Source: Chamaea fasciata (taxonomy: Eukaryota > Chordata > Aves > Passeriformes > Sylviidae). Taken from it: a stretch of DNA of 64,000 nt. The stretch is taken from contig JARCOQ010000002.1 of NCBI GenBank assembly GCA_029207755.1, positions 6,386,001-6,450,000 of the forward strand. Reading direction: 5' to 3'. Shown piece by piece: positions 11,565 through 24,900 of the stretch. The notes below the pieces were generated by a model. The model saw nothing but the letters and a program-made list of their open reading frames with translations, had not been told where the DNA came from and did not search any database. Position 1 is the stretch's first letter, and every line of letters starts with the position of its first letter. The position numbers were made by a program, and so were the translations under genes.

Positions 11565-14500
11565 CCCCTGCTAGACTCAGCAGAAATGCAGAATTGTGGT
11601 GATCCTAACAATAGGCTGTTCCCCAAATAATCCATGGCCAGACTTGCATGAAGTCTCTTTCTGTTCTGATCCTTAGGGTTTGATAGCTCAAAACCTATAA
11701 TTAATTAATTGTATCTGCTGACACGGCCTACTTCTGCCTTTAGTACCAAAACATGAGATACAAAACATTAATCAATTATAAAAACCTTTATGTAAGCAAG
11801 TCTTTCATAGGGATGCTTTTTATGGAAGGGTTTTGTGGAAAAGGCAAAGCACTGTAATTTTGGAGGTAGACAGGGTGCTGTCTGTCCCCAAAGGGGACTG
11901 AGGATGCATTCCACGTGAAAACAAAAGTGCTAATTATACAGTACATCATATGGTATCCAAGACCATGCATAATGTCTAATTTCCTACCACCTTTTTGTTA
12001 TCTTCCCATTCATTGGCCTAATTGATACACTACCGATCCTCTTTTGTGCCAAATACATTTGTTTTCCTCCTTCTAGGTCACAGTTTTACAATTATCACCA
12101 TAGCAACATTCCAGCTATAATAAGAAGATACATCTTCTGAATGGCTGGTGATACAACATTAACTGTTAGAACATAACATTTTTCATGTTGGAAACATCTG
12201 GAGTTCACAACCAGCAAAGATCTGTAAAAATGTCTGTAGCTCTTTAATAATCACCCAAGGCTGCACTTGCAAGCTTTATTAGGATGCATTACAAACACTC
12301 TTCAGTCTCCAGGCAGGGAATGTGATAAAAATAAGCTTTACTCCAGCACCAAAAGAAGAAGAAGAAGTAAAAAAGAGTTCAGTTTAAGTCATGTGACTTA
12401 AAAAAAAAAAAAAAAAAAAGAGAATTTGAATTGGCCTTCATGTCAAGCCCTTTATTTTTGAGAGTTGGGCCAGACTCCTTTCCTGTGCTGTTCCCAGCCT
12501 ATTACCTACAGCACTAATATTGCTATTTACTGGCTGATTATATCCTCTGGCAAGATTTGGACTGTGTCTACTTCCCTGCTGCAAACTAATCAGTTTTCAA
12601 AATTAGTTATTGATCTCAGGCTCATTGTGGGGGACAAATTTAGTGGCTGGTTCATTGAGTATCAGCAGTGCCACTCTTTGTGTGTGCTGCATAGAAGTGA
12701 AAACAAACAACATATTCCGGCCCACGTACATATATAATCATCTCATATAAGGAGGTACAAGACAAGTACAAATGCACTGGTAAATAAAATAGCTTTTTTT
12801 TTTCTTCTTTTTTTTTTTTATTTTGTGAGAAAGGTGACGTAAAGAAATTCAAGACTCTTCCTCTCTTAAAGTACATGTATATTTCTTACTATCTGCTGCG
12901 GAGAGTTTATCTGAGAAAGATCACATGTATCAGCACTACTACTGCAAAATGTTACTGTTACTTATTCTGAAGTAATTTGGAGCGCTGAATTTGTTTAGGG
13001 TTTTTTCTTGTTTCAGTTGTTCAGAGTCAGTAAGATTTTCAAATAATAAGTACTCGAGCTTGGGATTTACATTTTAGTGACTAACAATGTGCTGCCATTA
13101 TCCGATGCACAGCTCTGTTGAGCTACATAAAATCTTTTCAGTGATTATTACACTGCCATCCCTTTGGTTTTAATGGGAACTTATCAGATGCAAGAAATTT
13201 TAAGTGGAAAAGTTTCCCTCTAAAACACTGAGACAAAGATATAATCAGCAACACAGCATTTTCCTGGGGGTGGAAGGACCATGCCCAAGTTGTTTCTTGA
13301 ATGGAAGTACATCAACACTAGGTTTCATGGTTCTAAATTTCACCCCCAGGTGGACCTATAAAAGTTTTGAAACCTAATTCTCTTTCTGAGAAAAGAGATT
13401 CCCATATAGGTTCAGCTGCAAGAATGCATTTTCTAGTCCCTTTAGGAAAACTCCTAGTCCATGCAAGCATATTGAAAATGTCCAAAATGTTTTTAATAAT
13501 AGTCTACTCCTGTCCAACTGCAACAATTTCATTATTTATGATACAAAAAACAATGCTAAAAGTGTTTTTTCTCTTTCTTAAACATTATTATTCTTATGCT
13601 TTTTACTGAAAACAAACCTCAATCTTTTACACATTTCACTGTTGAAACCATATACAGAGTATCTGCCACGTGTGTGTATAAATATATATTTCTAAATTAA
13701 TTTAATGTGTTCAGTACGTCTTTTATTTTATTATGAGGTCCTTGAATTTTATTTCAAGGTTACCACTTTGAAAGTGTCCAAAAGATGAGAATGTCAAAAA
13801 CATTATTTGCATGGATTTTTCATTAAAAACTATAGTTTTCCAAAATTTGCTCAAAACTTGGCCCGAATTTCCCAAAAGGTTTATGAATCTGGACTCTATT
13901 TCTGATTTATGAAAAAACCACACACCAGGTCCTTGGCTTTGCCCTAGTTTTCAGATTTTCATAGTGTGGTTTATTTTTGATGTGTAGAAAAGCTGGAATC
14001 TCAATAAATAGTTGGTGGTCTGTGATTATGTTCCTTGTTTGAATATGATACACATGTACACAAACAAACTTTCAAAAAACCCTTTTTGATTCATATTGAG
14101 GCAGATTAGAAATTACTGAGAGTTTTATTACAAGGTTAATTTCAAGTGGAAAGTTTCACCCTACATTCCTGTCTGCTTAAAATTTCCATAAAACTCAGTA
14201 AGAGTTGGAGCAGGCAAAGAGTGCAAATCCTGTGTATAATGGGAATTGAATCTTAGAGTAGAAATAATGAGACAATGGAATCACCTGTGTATTTCACCAT
14301 TAGTTTCTGTTACACTGTGATGAATTTGAAACATGCTGCTTGTTTTCCACAGTTCTTGAATGAAGCTGGGGTCTTAAAACATCCTTCTCACTTCTGACTC
14401 TCAGCTTATTAAGAGGTAGCATAAGAATCATACATTTCAGTACAAAATCTGAGCTGAAGCCTTCTGTGGTTAGCATACTTTGAACCAAACTCTACTTAGT

Positions 14501-17500
14501 CACCTACATTCCTGAATTGAGGTAACTGAAACGATTCAGATTTAAAATCCAGTTGTATCTATGAATCAAAAAAGTACTTTAAGAGATATGAATAAATTAA
14601 ATGTGTATTCAATTTAATTTGAAGATGGACACCCAGGTTGAAAAAACCCAATGTTTACTTGTTTCAGTGAAGCAATCACTGAACAAAGAACTTGTACACA
14701 ATTGATCTACAAATACAAGTAAATCAATAAAATATTTTAGACCTCCGTTTCTAGCCTATCTAGGTCATTTAAATGCTCCATCCTCAAGGGAATTAATGAA
14801 ATTAAAAACTATATTACTTTTTTATTTGAGCATGCTCTGTCTGCCTGCAATTTCTCTGCTTTCGAGTGAATGGTTCCACTAGAGTTCACACAACCATATT
14901 TTGCCCTAGATTTTTATTCAACTAAAACTAAACTGAAAACCAATATGCTTAAAAATGTTTCGGTGCATTCAAAGATAGGACTAAGGAACTCAAAAAAACC
15001 CCCATATTAAAATGCAAATGTAAGGGTTTGTACTCAAGACACATTTTTCAAAGAACCAAGCTCTGATATGAAATTTAAGATATATTTTAATGAGGTTTAA
15101 TTAATTAAGAGGTGGTAAAATTCAAGTTGTGAAAAATTCAGAAGTCGAGGTGTAATATTTGTACACTGGAAGCCAGCACTGAGGTAAAATCAATAAAATT
15201 TTTCAAACATATTAAAAGATAATTACTTGTGCCACTGAGATGTTGTTACACCAAACAACCCCACATTAAAATGGAGTAAACTTTAGATTTGTATCTTGTT
15301 CGGATGCATTTTGGAACGGCAAGATTTTTTTTAGCAACTTTGTGTGGCTGTATGCCAACTGAAAAGTTTCAATATCTTTTAATTATTTGCCTTCTTATGA
15401 AAATTATGGTCATTTCATAGGAGTTTATGTTTTCATAACAGAAATCTTGTTTGGTATGTTGGTTTTTTCATATGCCAACTCTTGATAAATAGTTAATATC
15501 TGTTAATGAAATAAGAGATACCTGGTTCAGGTATTTAAGATTTTTGAAGCTTGAGTACTGGTTTGAAATTTTGTTTAAGTTTTTTTTTTATGCCATATGC
15601 AGTCTGCTGAGAGGCAGTGAGAATTCTGAGATTAATGTGATCTTAAAATAAGTGAATAAAGATAGTGCATCTACATCCTCCCTTTTTGTTGGACCGCTAA
15701 ACAGGCCACCAGCTGTGATTACAGCTATATCTCTAGTGTTACTGAGTTTTAAGGGAACACAAAATCAACAATAAACTGTTTAATACAATTTCCATCTATC
15801 TTTGGTGCCACAAATTAAGATTAATTTAATATTATAGTTTATATGGAATTAATTGAAAACATGTCGTCCCTGTTCCCACACTCAGAGCGTGTTTATCATT
15901 CAACAGTAAAATAATTTACAGATGTAAAATCTCAGGAGAATAACAAATCCCTGTGATTTTGAGTACTTTGAATTGCTTGTGTGTTGGTTTTGGGTTGGGT
16001 TTTTTTTCCATTTTAATCAGTAGCTGCTAATGAGGCTAACCAAATTACTAGAGATTTATTGCCTTATGTAAGTGAATTTATCATCTGTGAAAAGCAATAT
16101 GACAGAATTTGGGGTCCATTTGAAGATGCTTAGCAAAGCACAAGCTGTCCTCATGCAGGAGTGGTGATGGCATTCACTACCAGTAGCAGCATTGGGTTTT
16201 AGGTTGGAGATGTGGATTTTCAGAACAGAAGGGATTCATTCTCTTTTAAACTTGATCCAAGCACAATTGCACCAAAGCTTTTATGGCTGATTAGGGTAGA
16301 AACACTGTTGCTCCTTAGTGTAGCATTATTTTCTCTTCTGTAGATTTTCTTCCAGTAAAAAGTGAAGGGTTTAATGTGGACAGCTCAGCTTAAGTCCACC
16401 CCAAGAACTACTGAAATGAAAGAAATCCAAATGGTGTTAAGCAGTTCGGTGTCGTGCAGCACTTGACTAGATTCCTACCATTTAAAATATTCAGGTTTGT
16501 GTATACACTGCCAGCGAGGTTCAAAGCAGAGTATTTGGTTCATTTAACAACTGCAGACACTCCATTAGCCTTTTTCACTACCAGCCTCACATCTCATATG
16601 CCTGCCTGATCCATCTGTCACGTTTTGTCAAACGTAAGCACTCTCGGGGAGCGGCCATGATTTCACAGTGCACCGCGAAATGGGGCTCCAACCTGAATAT
16701 CCACTGAACCACAGACTGGAATTTTAAGAATTGAAGAGCAAATGGAAGCTCTGTAATCAGCAGGACTATGAGCAAGGAGGGGTGGTTGCATTAATGTAGA
16801 TGTGTGGTGGGCAGTAAGACATGTAAATCTTCACTGAATGGATAATGGAAGGACGGAAATATCAGGTTAGATTACACAGTCAGGCTTCTGGCTTTGAAAG
16901 TACCCAGGAAAAGATACCGAGAGGAAAGCTGAATAAGCCAAGTACCCAGAATCCTTTCCTGATGTTCCTTGGCTCAAAACAAAATAGCACACAACACCTC
17001 ACAGATCTGGCTTTTCAGAGTAGAAATGGATGATAGGGAATTAATTGCAATCTAAATTCAATATAGCTCAACAATCTGGCCACTAACATTTACATACTTA
17101 ATGTGCAGTATGATTATAGGATGCTAAAAAAGATTTTTCATTCCAAGGAAAAGGTATTTTTGTATGTTATTGTCAAGACTTGTGTGTTTTACATACACAT
17201 ATATATGTACATAAATCCTTTTCTGTCTCTGCACATGCAGCCATACTGTCACACATACAGATATAAAGAGCATACATCTACAGTAAAAATCTGCTACACT
17301 GACTTCTTGCTGTCATTCTGACAGAAATTGTGACTTATGTTGGGTGCAGAATATCTAATTTTGTAGCAACATCTGTATCATGGTGCAACTAACTTCTTCC
17401 CTATCTACGTGTACTATATCCTTTCTTTAATATTCTTACATGCAAATGGCACACTGAAAATAAGTCTTGCCCTGTAAAATAAAAAAGTTAATATTAATCA

Positions 17501-17735
17501 GGTGCTAAAAATTTAGCATGTGGGAGGACAGTTTTGCTGCTGGAGTTATTTAGATGCTGTACATACCCAGCTAGTACATGGTGATATAAGAACAGCTGTA
17601 CTAGTTAAGTTATATGGTCACTGGCCTCCTTGGGGAGTAGTCAGCAAAGTGCGTAGGAAAAGAGTTTCATAAAAGGCTAAACACTGAGCGTTTTCTTAGT
17701 ATATTCTTTCATTTTCAGACAATCTGTGGCACTGA
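11565..17735. other. Non-coding AT-rich DNA, no gene seen
   Basis: About 6 kb with no supportable coding region and no repeat beyond short A/T tracts, for example poly(A) near 12401-12419 and T-rich 12794-12821. The 15.6-16.5 kb part is free of recognisable repeats and could be conserved non-coding sequence, but that cannot be judged without alignment. Confidence 0.55.
12401..12420. repeat. Poly(A) tract
   Basis: An uninterrupted run of about 19 A between ATGTGACTT and GAGAATTTG. Confidence 0.9.
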
Positions 17736-17739
17736 GATT

Positions 17740-18065
17740 TTCTGAGCCAGAGGCTGCATGCACATCTTTATGCTTAATGGCCCTTAATGGATCTTTTTTT
17801 TCTAATCATTTGCCTAATTATTTTTTTAACTCATTTATCCTTTTGGCCTTCGCAACATCCTGTGGCCATGAGTTCTACAATTTAATTACGTGTTATGTGA
17901 ATAAGCACTTCCTTTTGACCCTGGATGCATTAAGAATACTTTATCTGTATTTTTTCTTTCCTTTCCTTTTTTTAATTCCTTTTACTTTTTATGCTGATGC
18001 CCATGCAGCAGGAGCTAACTGCTTGGAAACTTTGTTCTTGAGACTTCACCTCAGTGTTCTTTGAG
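17740..18065 (-). mobile_element. Ancient CR1/L3-type LINE remnant
   Basis: The stretch GGCCTTCGCAACATCCTGTG, then GCCATGAGTTCTACAATTTA, then a TTATGTGAATAAGCACTTCC block followed by TTTTGACCCTG, follows a widespread amniote CR1/L3 segment. That segment usually reads '..aacatcctgtggcaatgagttccacag..ttgtgtgaagaagtacttccttttg..'. The orientation relative to the LINE is reverse. Divergence is high and T-rich insertions are present, so it is inactive. An ORF runs through it by chance and is not a gene. Confidence 0.7.
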
Positions 18066-18282
18066 TCAGAAACGACCCTTTTGATGTTGGCATAAGCAAG
18101 TATATGAACTATAAACCATATATAAAATGCTGGCTACATCTTGAAGCATGAAAGAAATATGTTTCTAGTCCAGTTTTTTTTCTGGCTCTTTCCCATAGTT
18201 TTAGAAGCTGGGTCCATGAGTAACTTTTGTGGTCTCAAACTTTATGAATTCTTACCTCTAGGGACTGTGAACAAGGAATGAC

Positions 18283-18370
18283 TTAAAAAAAAAAAAATCA
18301 ACCACCACCAACAAAAAAAACATACAAAAAACACCTCCAAAACTTCACAAACCAAAACCCAAACAACACT
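18283..18370. repeat. A/C-rich low-complexity tract
   Basis: The plus strand is nearly only A and C (A-run, ACCACCACC, AACAAAAAAAACA, CAAACCAAAACCCAAACAAC). It is the strand complement of the G/T-rich type seen near 9.2 kb. Confidence 0.85.
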
Positions 18371-20224
18371 GTAAGTTTTAAATTAAATCTAGAAGAAGAC
18401 TAAATTTGGTCTGAAGAGTATGTGAGAAAAAGAAGGTTAATCTTCATGCTTCCTAAGTTAAATTCCTTCCATCCACAGAAGATCTGGTTTTATTCTGTAG
18501 TTGCTCTTGCATTTGTCATCGGTGAGTTTGACCCAAAGAAAGGAGGTGTAATTGAATATCATGATTTGATCATTAAGAAGTCAACTTCTTTAATGTAAGG
18601 AGGGGAAGGAAAGAGGACTTTTGACTGAGTACAACACCTCTCCAAACTGAGTTATTTTTCAGCAAGTAACTAAATGTGGATTTGTGGCCACACCTGAGGT
18701 GCTGCACTCTAAAAATGTCAGCACTGCAACTTTTGATTTAGAGGTAGAAGGAATAAAGCAAGGAATAAATCTGATGAGATCTCTGAAGCTGAAGTTATAT
18801 TTCAGAGTAACTGAATCCCCTTTGTGGAGAATGTGCTTTATTTTAATCTAACTGCTGCTGTTTTTGTGCCAGTTTTATTTCAAATTTTTACTTCACAGTT
18901 CTCAGGCAAATGTTCTTCTCATGGTCTTGAGTCACCCACTGCTGTCCAGAAGACAATAGATAATAATACATGATGTGCATAATATCCTTCCTACAGAGAT
19001 TATCACAAATTATTTTGCACCCTGTTGAGCATATCATGACTCCTGGTGCGATGCTTGGCAGTTCACTGCCCTCCAAATGCACTGCCTGGTCGTTTCCTAC
19101 ATCCCACAGTTTCTGGCTGTCGTGTAGATTATCTTTCCTCTTGTTTTGCCATCAGCAGGGATATAAAACTCTATTTGTAATACTAAACTTACCAAGTGAT
19201 ATTTCAGAACCTTAAGTGTAAATGTACCAACAGTCTTTATGGAAGCTGTTTAATGCATTTCCTGTAAATTCTTAAAATGGTTACAGCACAGCTTGGCAGC
19301 TCAGCTATGTGTACGCTCAATATTTCTATATTATAGCAACTGGAGATGTAAGGTGTGCTGATAAAAGAAAGGTAATACAGTTTGATTACCTGATACAGAC
19401 AGGAGGCTGGTTTTTTAGCCAGTTAGGCCTGGCCATAAAACATGTTTTAGCTAAAAAAAAACCACAGTAAAACTGCAGGAACATGTTTCAGATGCCTCTT
19501 GTCCTGAACGGAGACAGTCACTGTGATTTGAATCTTGCTGATTCATCTCCAGTGTTTTAAAAGGACAGCTGAAACAGTCTGATGATTCTTCAATTAGAAA
19601 AAAAAAGGAACTTATCAATATGAAAATAAATGTTGTAGCTGATTTGATATCACTAATAGTCCAGCAACAATAAAGGCCCATTTCCTGGAATCAAAGGGTT
19701 CCTGGACTGGTGCCACATCCACATAGGTTAAGGAGTAGGTGGAGGCATCTGCTTGCTTGCTTTCTCTTGCATGACCAGGGTTTCACAGCTCAGTCTTCCA
19801 TTTCCTGGATATTTTCCTCTTCATTTTTAACATTTTTGAGCATTGGAATGCGCAAGGAATTAAAAAATTAAAACCAAGGCAGCCTCAAGATGCAGCTGAC
19901 AGAAATGTTTATATGCCTCACAATGGCGTTGTGAGGCAGTGCCTCCTGTTCTCATAGCCAAACCTCAAAGAACAGATGATTCCTGCTTGAGAAAACTGCA
20001 CTGAAAATCTGGAAGGTTCTCAGTTCTCTGAGTTGTTCTGACTTGTTAAGTTGCACTGTTTAGCCTAAGGCATGAGGATACAGTTCCTTTTCTGGGAAAT
20101 AACTAACAGCCTGCTTTTGCAGCCCAAAAGATGTTTCAAACATGAGAATATTAAAAACAGTAACATCTTTTCCATTCAAAATTCCCACTATAATACACTT
20201 TTCAGGTTTCTATTGGGGAAAAAA

Positions 20225-20259
20225 TAAAAGTTAAGCAAACTTGTTTTGCTTAACTTTTA
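20225..20259. repeat. Perfect inverted repeat (15-bp arms, 5-nt loop)
   Basis: Left arm TAAAAGTTAAGCAAA, loop CTTGT, right arm TTTGCTTAACTTTTA, an exact reverse complement over 15 bp. No T-run or gene context suggests a function. Confidence 0.95.
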
Positions 20260-21472
20260 AGGTTTTTAGCTTGTGACTGATTTTAAATGCCTGTTATATA
20301 CAGAATAATTCTCATCTAGATATTTTATTCATGTAAGAAATCATTTATTTTAGTTTTATCTTTAGGATTTCAAAAGTGCTGTAGAGTTCAGGGAGCTAAT
20401 CTCTACTTTTTCTTTGCAACTGTGCAGAATGATTTCTACACTTGTATGTTGAGGAAGACCAGGCTTTAACCCAGGGAGTAATTTATCCAGGGCTTGGTAA
20501 AAATGGAAATATTGCTCTGTGTTGTTCTGTATTGTTTGTACAAGTACCAGTGGCTGTCACCATGATATGTTAGAAAAAGAAAGGAATGCCTGTGGAGCAT
20601 ATCAGAATGATAAGTCTTGGTCACAGAGGCCCCTCAGGTTCCAGTGAGCTCTGCCAAACCTCTGATTCAATCAGTTTTAGGGAAGGCAAACTCTCAGTAC
20701 CTGCTCTGCCTGCAGTGTTTGAGTCATAGCTTTACCTTGGGGTAAAAAAACCCCACATGTAAACACAAATATAGATTATATATGTATAAACACGTCAATG
20801 GGTATATAGTATTTATATGGATGGGCAACTGCTACTTTGCAAGGTAAATGGAAAATAAGTCTTTATCTTACTGTCTGGAAAGAACATAATTTCTGGTCTC
20901 ATCTGGTTCTTTCTCACAATTATTGTTCTTTGTCCCTTTTAATCATAGTTAAATCCTACTCTCTCAAATCTTCATATTTTTTTCCTCTGCTAATAGTTTG
21001 ACGTGTCTTGAACTATATAGAGCTTACATAGACCATTTGGCTGATTAGTGACCACAGAAATTATCAGCTAGGATTTCTACAGAGAAGCTGTCCATGACAC
21101 CACTAAAGGTATCACTAAAATTTAAATAGATGATGAGTATTTCTTTAAATACAATAACAAAATCAATTGCTTTCCAAAAAAACCCCTACTAAAGCCTACA
21201 TCACATTTTTCTGCCAGAGTCTGAATGCTTTACTGTTTGTATTTCTTAGAAGAACTGAAGAGCAGCAACATTTACTTAATCAGTACTTACTCTTAAGGGA
21301 TTTAACTGATGCTGAATGCTTGCTGTTTGAAAATAAACACTTTCATTTGGTCTGACAAACATTGCTTGGTGGAGAGTAAAAGCATATCTAGAATTATTCT
21401 AGCAATACTTAAGTGTCAGAAAAAAGTGTGGCCAGAAGGACTAGGGATGTGATCAGTCCCCTGTGCTCTTGA

Positions 21473-21915
21473 ATCCTGTGTTCAGTTTTGAGCCTCTCAT
21501 TAAAAGAAAGAAATTGAGGAGCTGGAACAGAAGTCCAGAGAAGGGAAATGGAGCTGGGGAAGAGTCTGGAGCACAAGGCTGACGAGGAGCAGCTGAGGGA
21601 GCTGGGGCTGTTTAGTCTGGGGAAAAGGAGGCTCAGGGGTGACAGCTCCCTGACAGGAGGGTGAAGCCAGGTGAGAATCAGCCTCGTCTCCCAGGTAAAA
21701 TGTGATAGGACAAGAGGAAATGGCCTAAAGTTGCGTAAGGGGAGGTTTAGGTTGGAGAGTTAGAAATATTTCTTCACAGAAAGTGTTATCAAGTATGGGA
21801 ACAGGCTGCTGAGGGAAGTGGAGTGATGGAGTCACTCTCCCTGGAGGTGTTTAAAAGATGTTGATGTGGATGTGCACTGAGGGCCGTGGTTTAGTGGGGA
21901 CTTGGCAGTGCTTTC
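21473..21915 (+). mobile_element. CR1 LINE fragment (ORF2 C-terminal region)
   Basis: About 440 bp runs co-linear with CR1: GTCCAGAGAAGGGAAATGGA, GAGGAGCAGCTGAGGGAGCT, GGGGCTGTTTAGTCTGGGGA, GGACAAGAGGAAATGGCCTA, GGGGAGGTTTAGGTTGGAGA, GGAACAGGCTGCTGAGGGAA, CTCCCTGGAGGTGTTTAAAA, ending after GTGGTTTAGTGGGGACTTGG. The typical ATTCTATGATTCT 3' end is missing, so both ends are truncated. The sequence once encoded the C-terminal part of the CR1 reverse-transcriptase protein but is now broken by stops and indels. Confidence 0.95.
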
Positions 21916-21919
21916 CTCT

Positions 21920-24900
21920 ACCCTCTGAAACCCATGGGATTTTTGGCCCCCTTATTCAAACATCCCTCAGGCACCTGGGCACAACGTGCTTCTCTAGGCT
22001 CTCATCAGCTGTCTTCACAAACCAAACAACTCCTCCCTGGAGGGGGCAGAAGGGAAAGACAGGGATTTCTGGATATATTTGCCTATAACTGGTGCTCTTC
22101 CCACAGATTACACTTGAGTTAACCCAGAAACATAGGAGGTGAAAGCTGAGGACATGTACTCAGCCATCAGTCTGACAGAAAAAACAGAATCGAAGTCCAG
22201 TTTCAATCCTGTTTCACTCTGGTACACATGTAAATAAAAAATAGATCCATCCCATAATTTTCAAACAATTCATAGTACAAACACATACATGTTTCATTTA
22301 TTTTTGAAGTAATCTCTTACTGCATTTATGCAAAACTTTGACCCCACTTCTCCCTTAGAGCATCACTGTCATGGCATGCAAGGTCAGCTAGAATTTCAGG
22401 CACAGGAAGGGTCAAATAGCATAACTAATTGCACTTTCATGAAAGACAACAGAACACAAGTTCACTAATTTAAGCCTGCAGTGCAATCACATTTAAATGC
22501 TGAATACCCATTTGAACCACGGCACATTTTTTGCCTGTACACATTGAAAATCCAAGCATAAAATTTCCCTGGAGAGATGATAAGCACTTTTTCCGTTGTG
22601 TTTCCTCCACATTTTAAAATCAGTACAGGTAAAGTGTGTAAGTAATTTGATGATTGCTTGGGTGTTAGCACTGTTTGTGTTTCAGAGTGGATTTTCTGAT
22701 CTTTTTAGCTCTTTAGCTACAGGTCTTCTGTGAGAGCATTTCTTCATTCTTCTGTGGTGGTCTAAGTTTGGTCTTTATGTAACTCCTGTAGTTTTCCACT
22801 TCTCCACTGGACACTTCTCTGACATTTATTGCCAGCTTGGTCTCATAATGTATAATCAGAAGATGTGATGTTTCAGAATTGTTTAAAATAAGTATTTTAC
22901 GTTAAAACTTTGTTTACCATTTCCTTATGCTGAAGAAGCCTACAGAAGGCTTCTCATAGGTGTGTTAAAAGTGATTCAAGATGTTCCTAAAATTTCATCT
23001 TTTAAATGCTAAATTTGCTTCCTTTATTACAATCCTTGAGAGACAAGGATGTTTAGATTTTCTGTCTTTAGTTTTTATACCTCTATGAAAATACAGATTC
23101 TTAAAAAAAAAAAAAAAAAATCCTAGATTTGACCACATACACCCTTTGGAATAGTAGGTAGCATTTAGGTAATATATTTTTCAGGAAGTTACAGAAATAC
23201 AAGCTTGGGTGTCTTGGAAATTTTCTCTGTTGGCAGTAGGAGCACTAAACATATGAACAAACCTATGTGATTTGCATTAGTGGTGAATGAAGCTCTAAGA
23301 AATCACAGCACTCACTGCCCAGCCTGTGTTTCCTGATCTGCCATCAATCCTAAGAGCTGGAATTAATTCATATTAAAAGACATGGAGCTATTGATGCACT
23401 CCAGAGGGCTGAAAGCTGGGTGATAACATTTGCTGGATGCAAACATGATCAGGACAACTGCAGCCACCACTGGCTCTCTCCTGCTCTCTCTGAAAATATG
23501 ACAATGGCAGAGCTGTGTGCAGTAGCTAAATGTCCAGTTGTCATTTTAGCTCACTTAAACCCCCTTGACTGAACCAGGGGAGCTAAATTCAAACTGGCAG
23601 TCACTCTTCCTTCGAGGAAACAAGTCGATATTGGGTCTATGTGCAGCAGATGCGTAGCTAATGCAATGAATATGGTTCTTAAGTTTTGTAAATAGGAAAG
23701 TGAAAACTGCTCATATTTTTTAGCTCTTTTTATTTTGCATTTTGCAAAGAAGGGTTTATCCTGTATTTCACATTTGAAAGGCAGACAATTGCTGTAAGTG
23801 ATTCAGAATATTTTTTGACGCTTGTTTATCAGCATAAAAGATTAAAGCTTTATGAATAAATATAGAAAATTCTTCACAGCTTTCTAACTTCGGAAATCCT
23901 CTTGTGGTAGCTTCTTGAACTAATATATTTATAATCTATACATTGGAGGTATTCAGCAGATTTATAATGTTTTATAAAGTCTGTTAAGCATATTAATCAG
24001 CAAGCTTTTGTGATTCCATTCAAATTGAGTCCACTAGGATTCCTCTGACTTTGTAAAGTCAATCTTCTCATTTTTTTTTTCCTATGGTGTTTTAGGGGGT
24101 GTCTACTTAGTTAATTTCTCCAGGGCTTTATTATCATCTTCCTCCAATGCTTACAGCAAAGAAAAGACAACAGACACTGAGGAAAAGCAAGAAGCAAGAT
24201 GGGCGCTCAAAAATACCTTAGCAGTTCCAGTCAAATCTTTTGTAGAAGAATGGAGTATCTTGTTCCACATAAACTGGATTACTCAGCACTTGTGTAAACT
24301 GACCTTATACCCCTTCCTTCAAGTGTATCCAGACATTGCTCATGCCTCAGTTTAATTAGGGTAAGGGTTTCTATGTAATGTGATGCGATATTAAGCGCGC
24401 ACAAATATTTGGCTAGACAAACATCTGCATTTTCACTTCTGAAATTAATCACAGTCTGAAAAGTGCTGGAAATGAATGACCCGATGTATAGGAGCAAAGT
24501 TTCTACAGTGGTTTAAGGAACAGTGCCTGCTTTGTTAGGTACAGACCGAATATTCGCTCAGATAAATAGGGGGTTAAGCCAAAGGGTATAGAATCCCCTC
24601 ACATCTTTCTATTTACTGCTTGGTAGAGTAGCACCTTTCTCAGCAGACATTCCTTGTGGGAGAAGAAAAGTTTGTCAGTGCTGGACAATAATTAATCAGT
24701 CGAGGTCATTTGGGAAAATCCGAGATATCAGTGGAAATTGTCCTGTACGTTCCGAAAGTGTGGGGAGAAAGACTAGTGAGGGGCAAGCCATAGTCATAGT
24801 CAGAATAGATGCCTACAGACAGGATATTTATGGAAATAATTTTCTTTCTTTTCATGTGAAAAGATTCCTCTTGTAGTAGGTGGGATAGGACTGCACCTAT

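Larger units (their letters stand above)
18070..21470. other. Non-coding DNA, no gene seen
   Basis: Contains an A/C-rich low-complexity stretch at about 18283-18370 and a perfect short hairpin at 20225-20259. No coding region can be supported. Confidence 0.55.
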
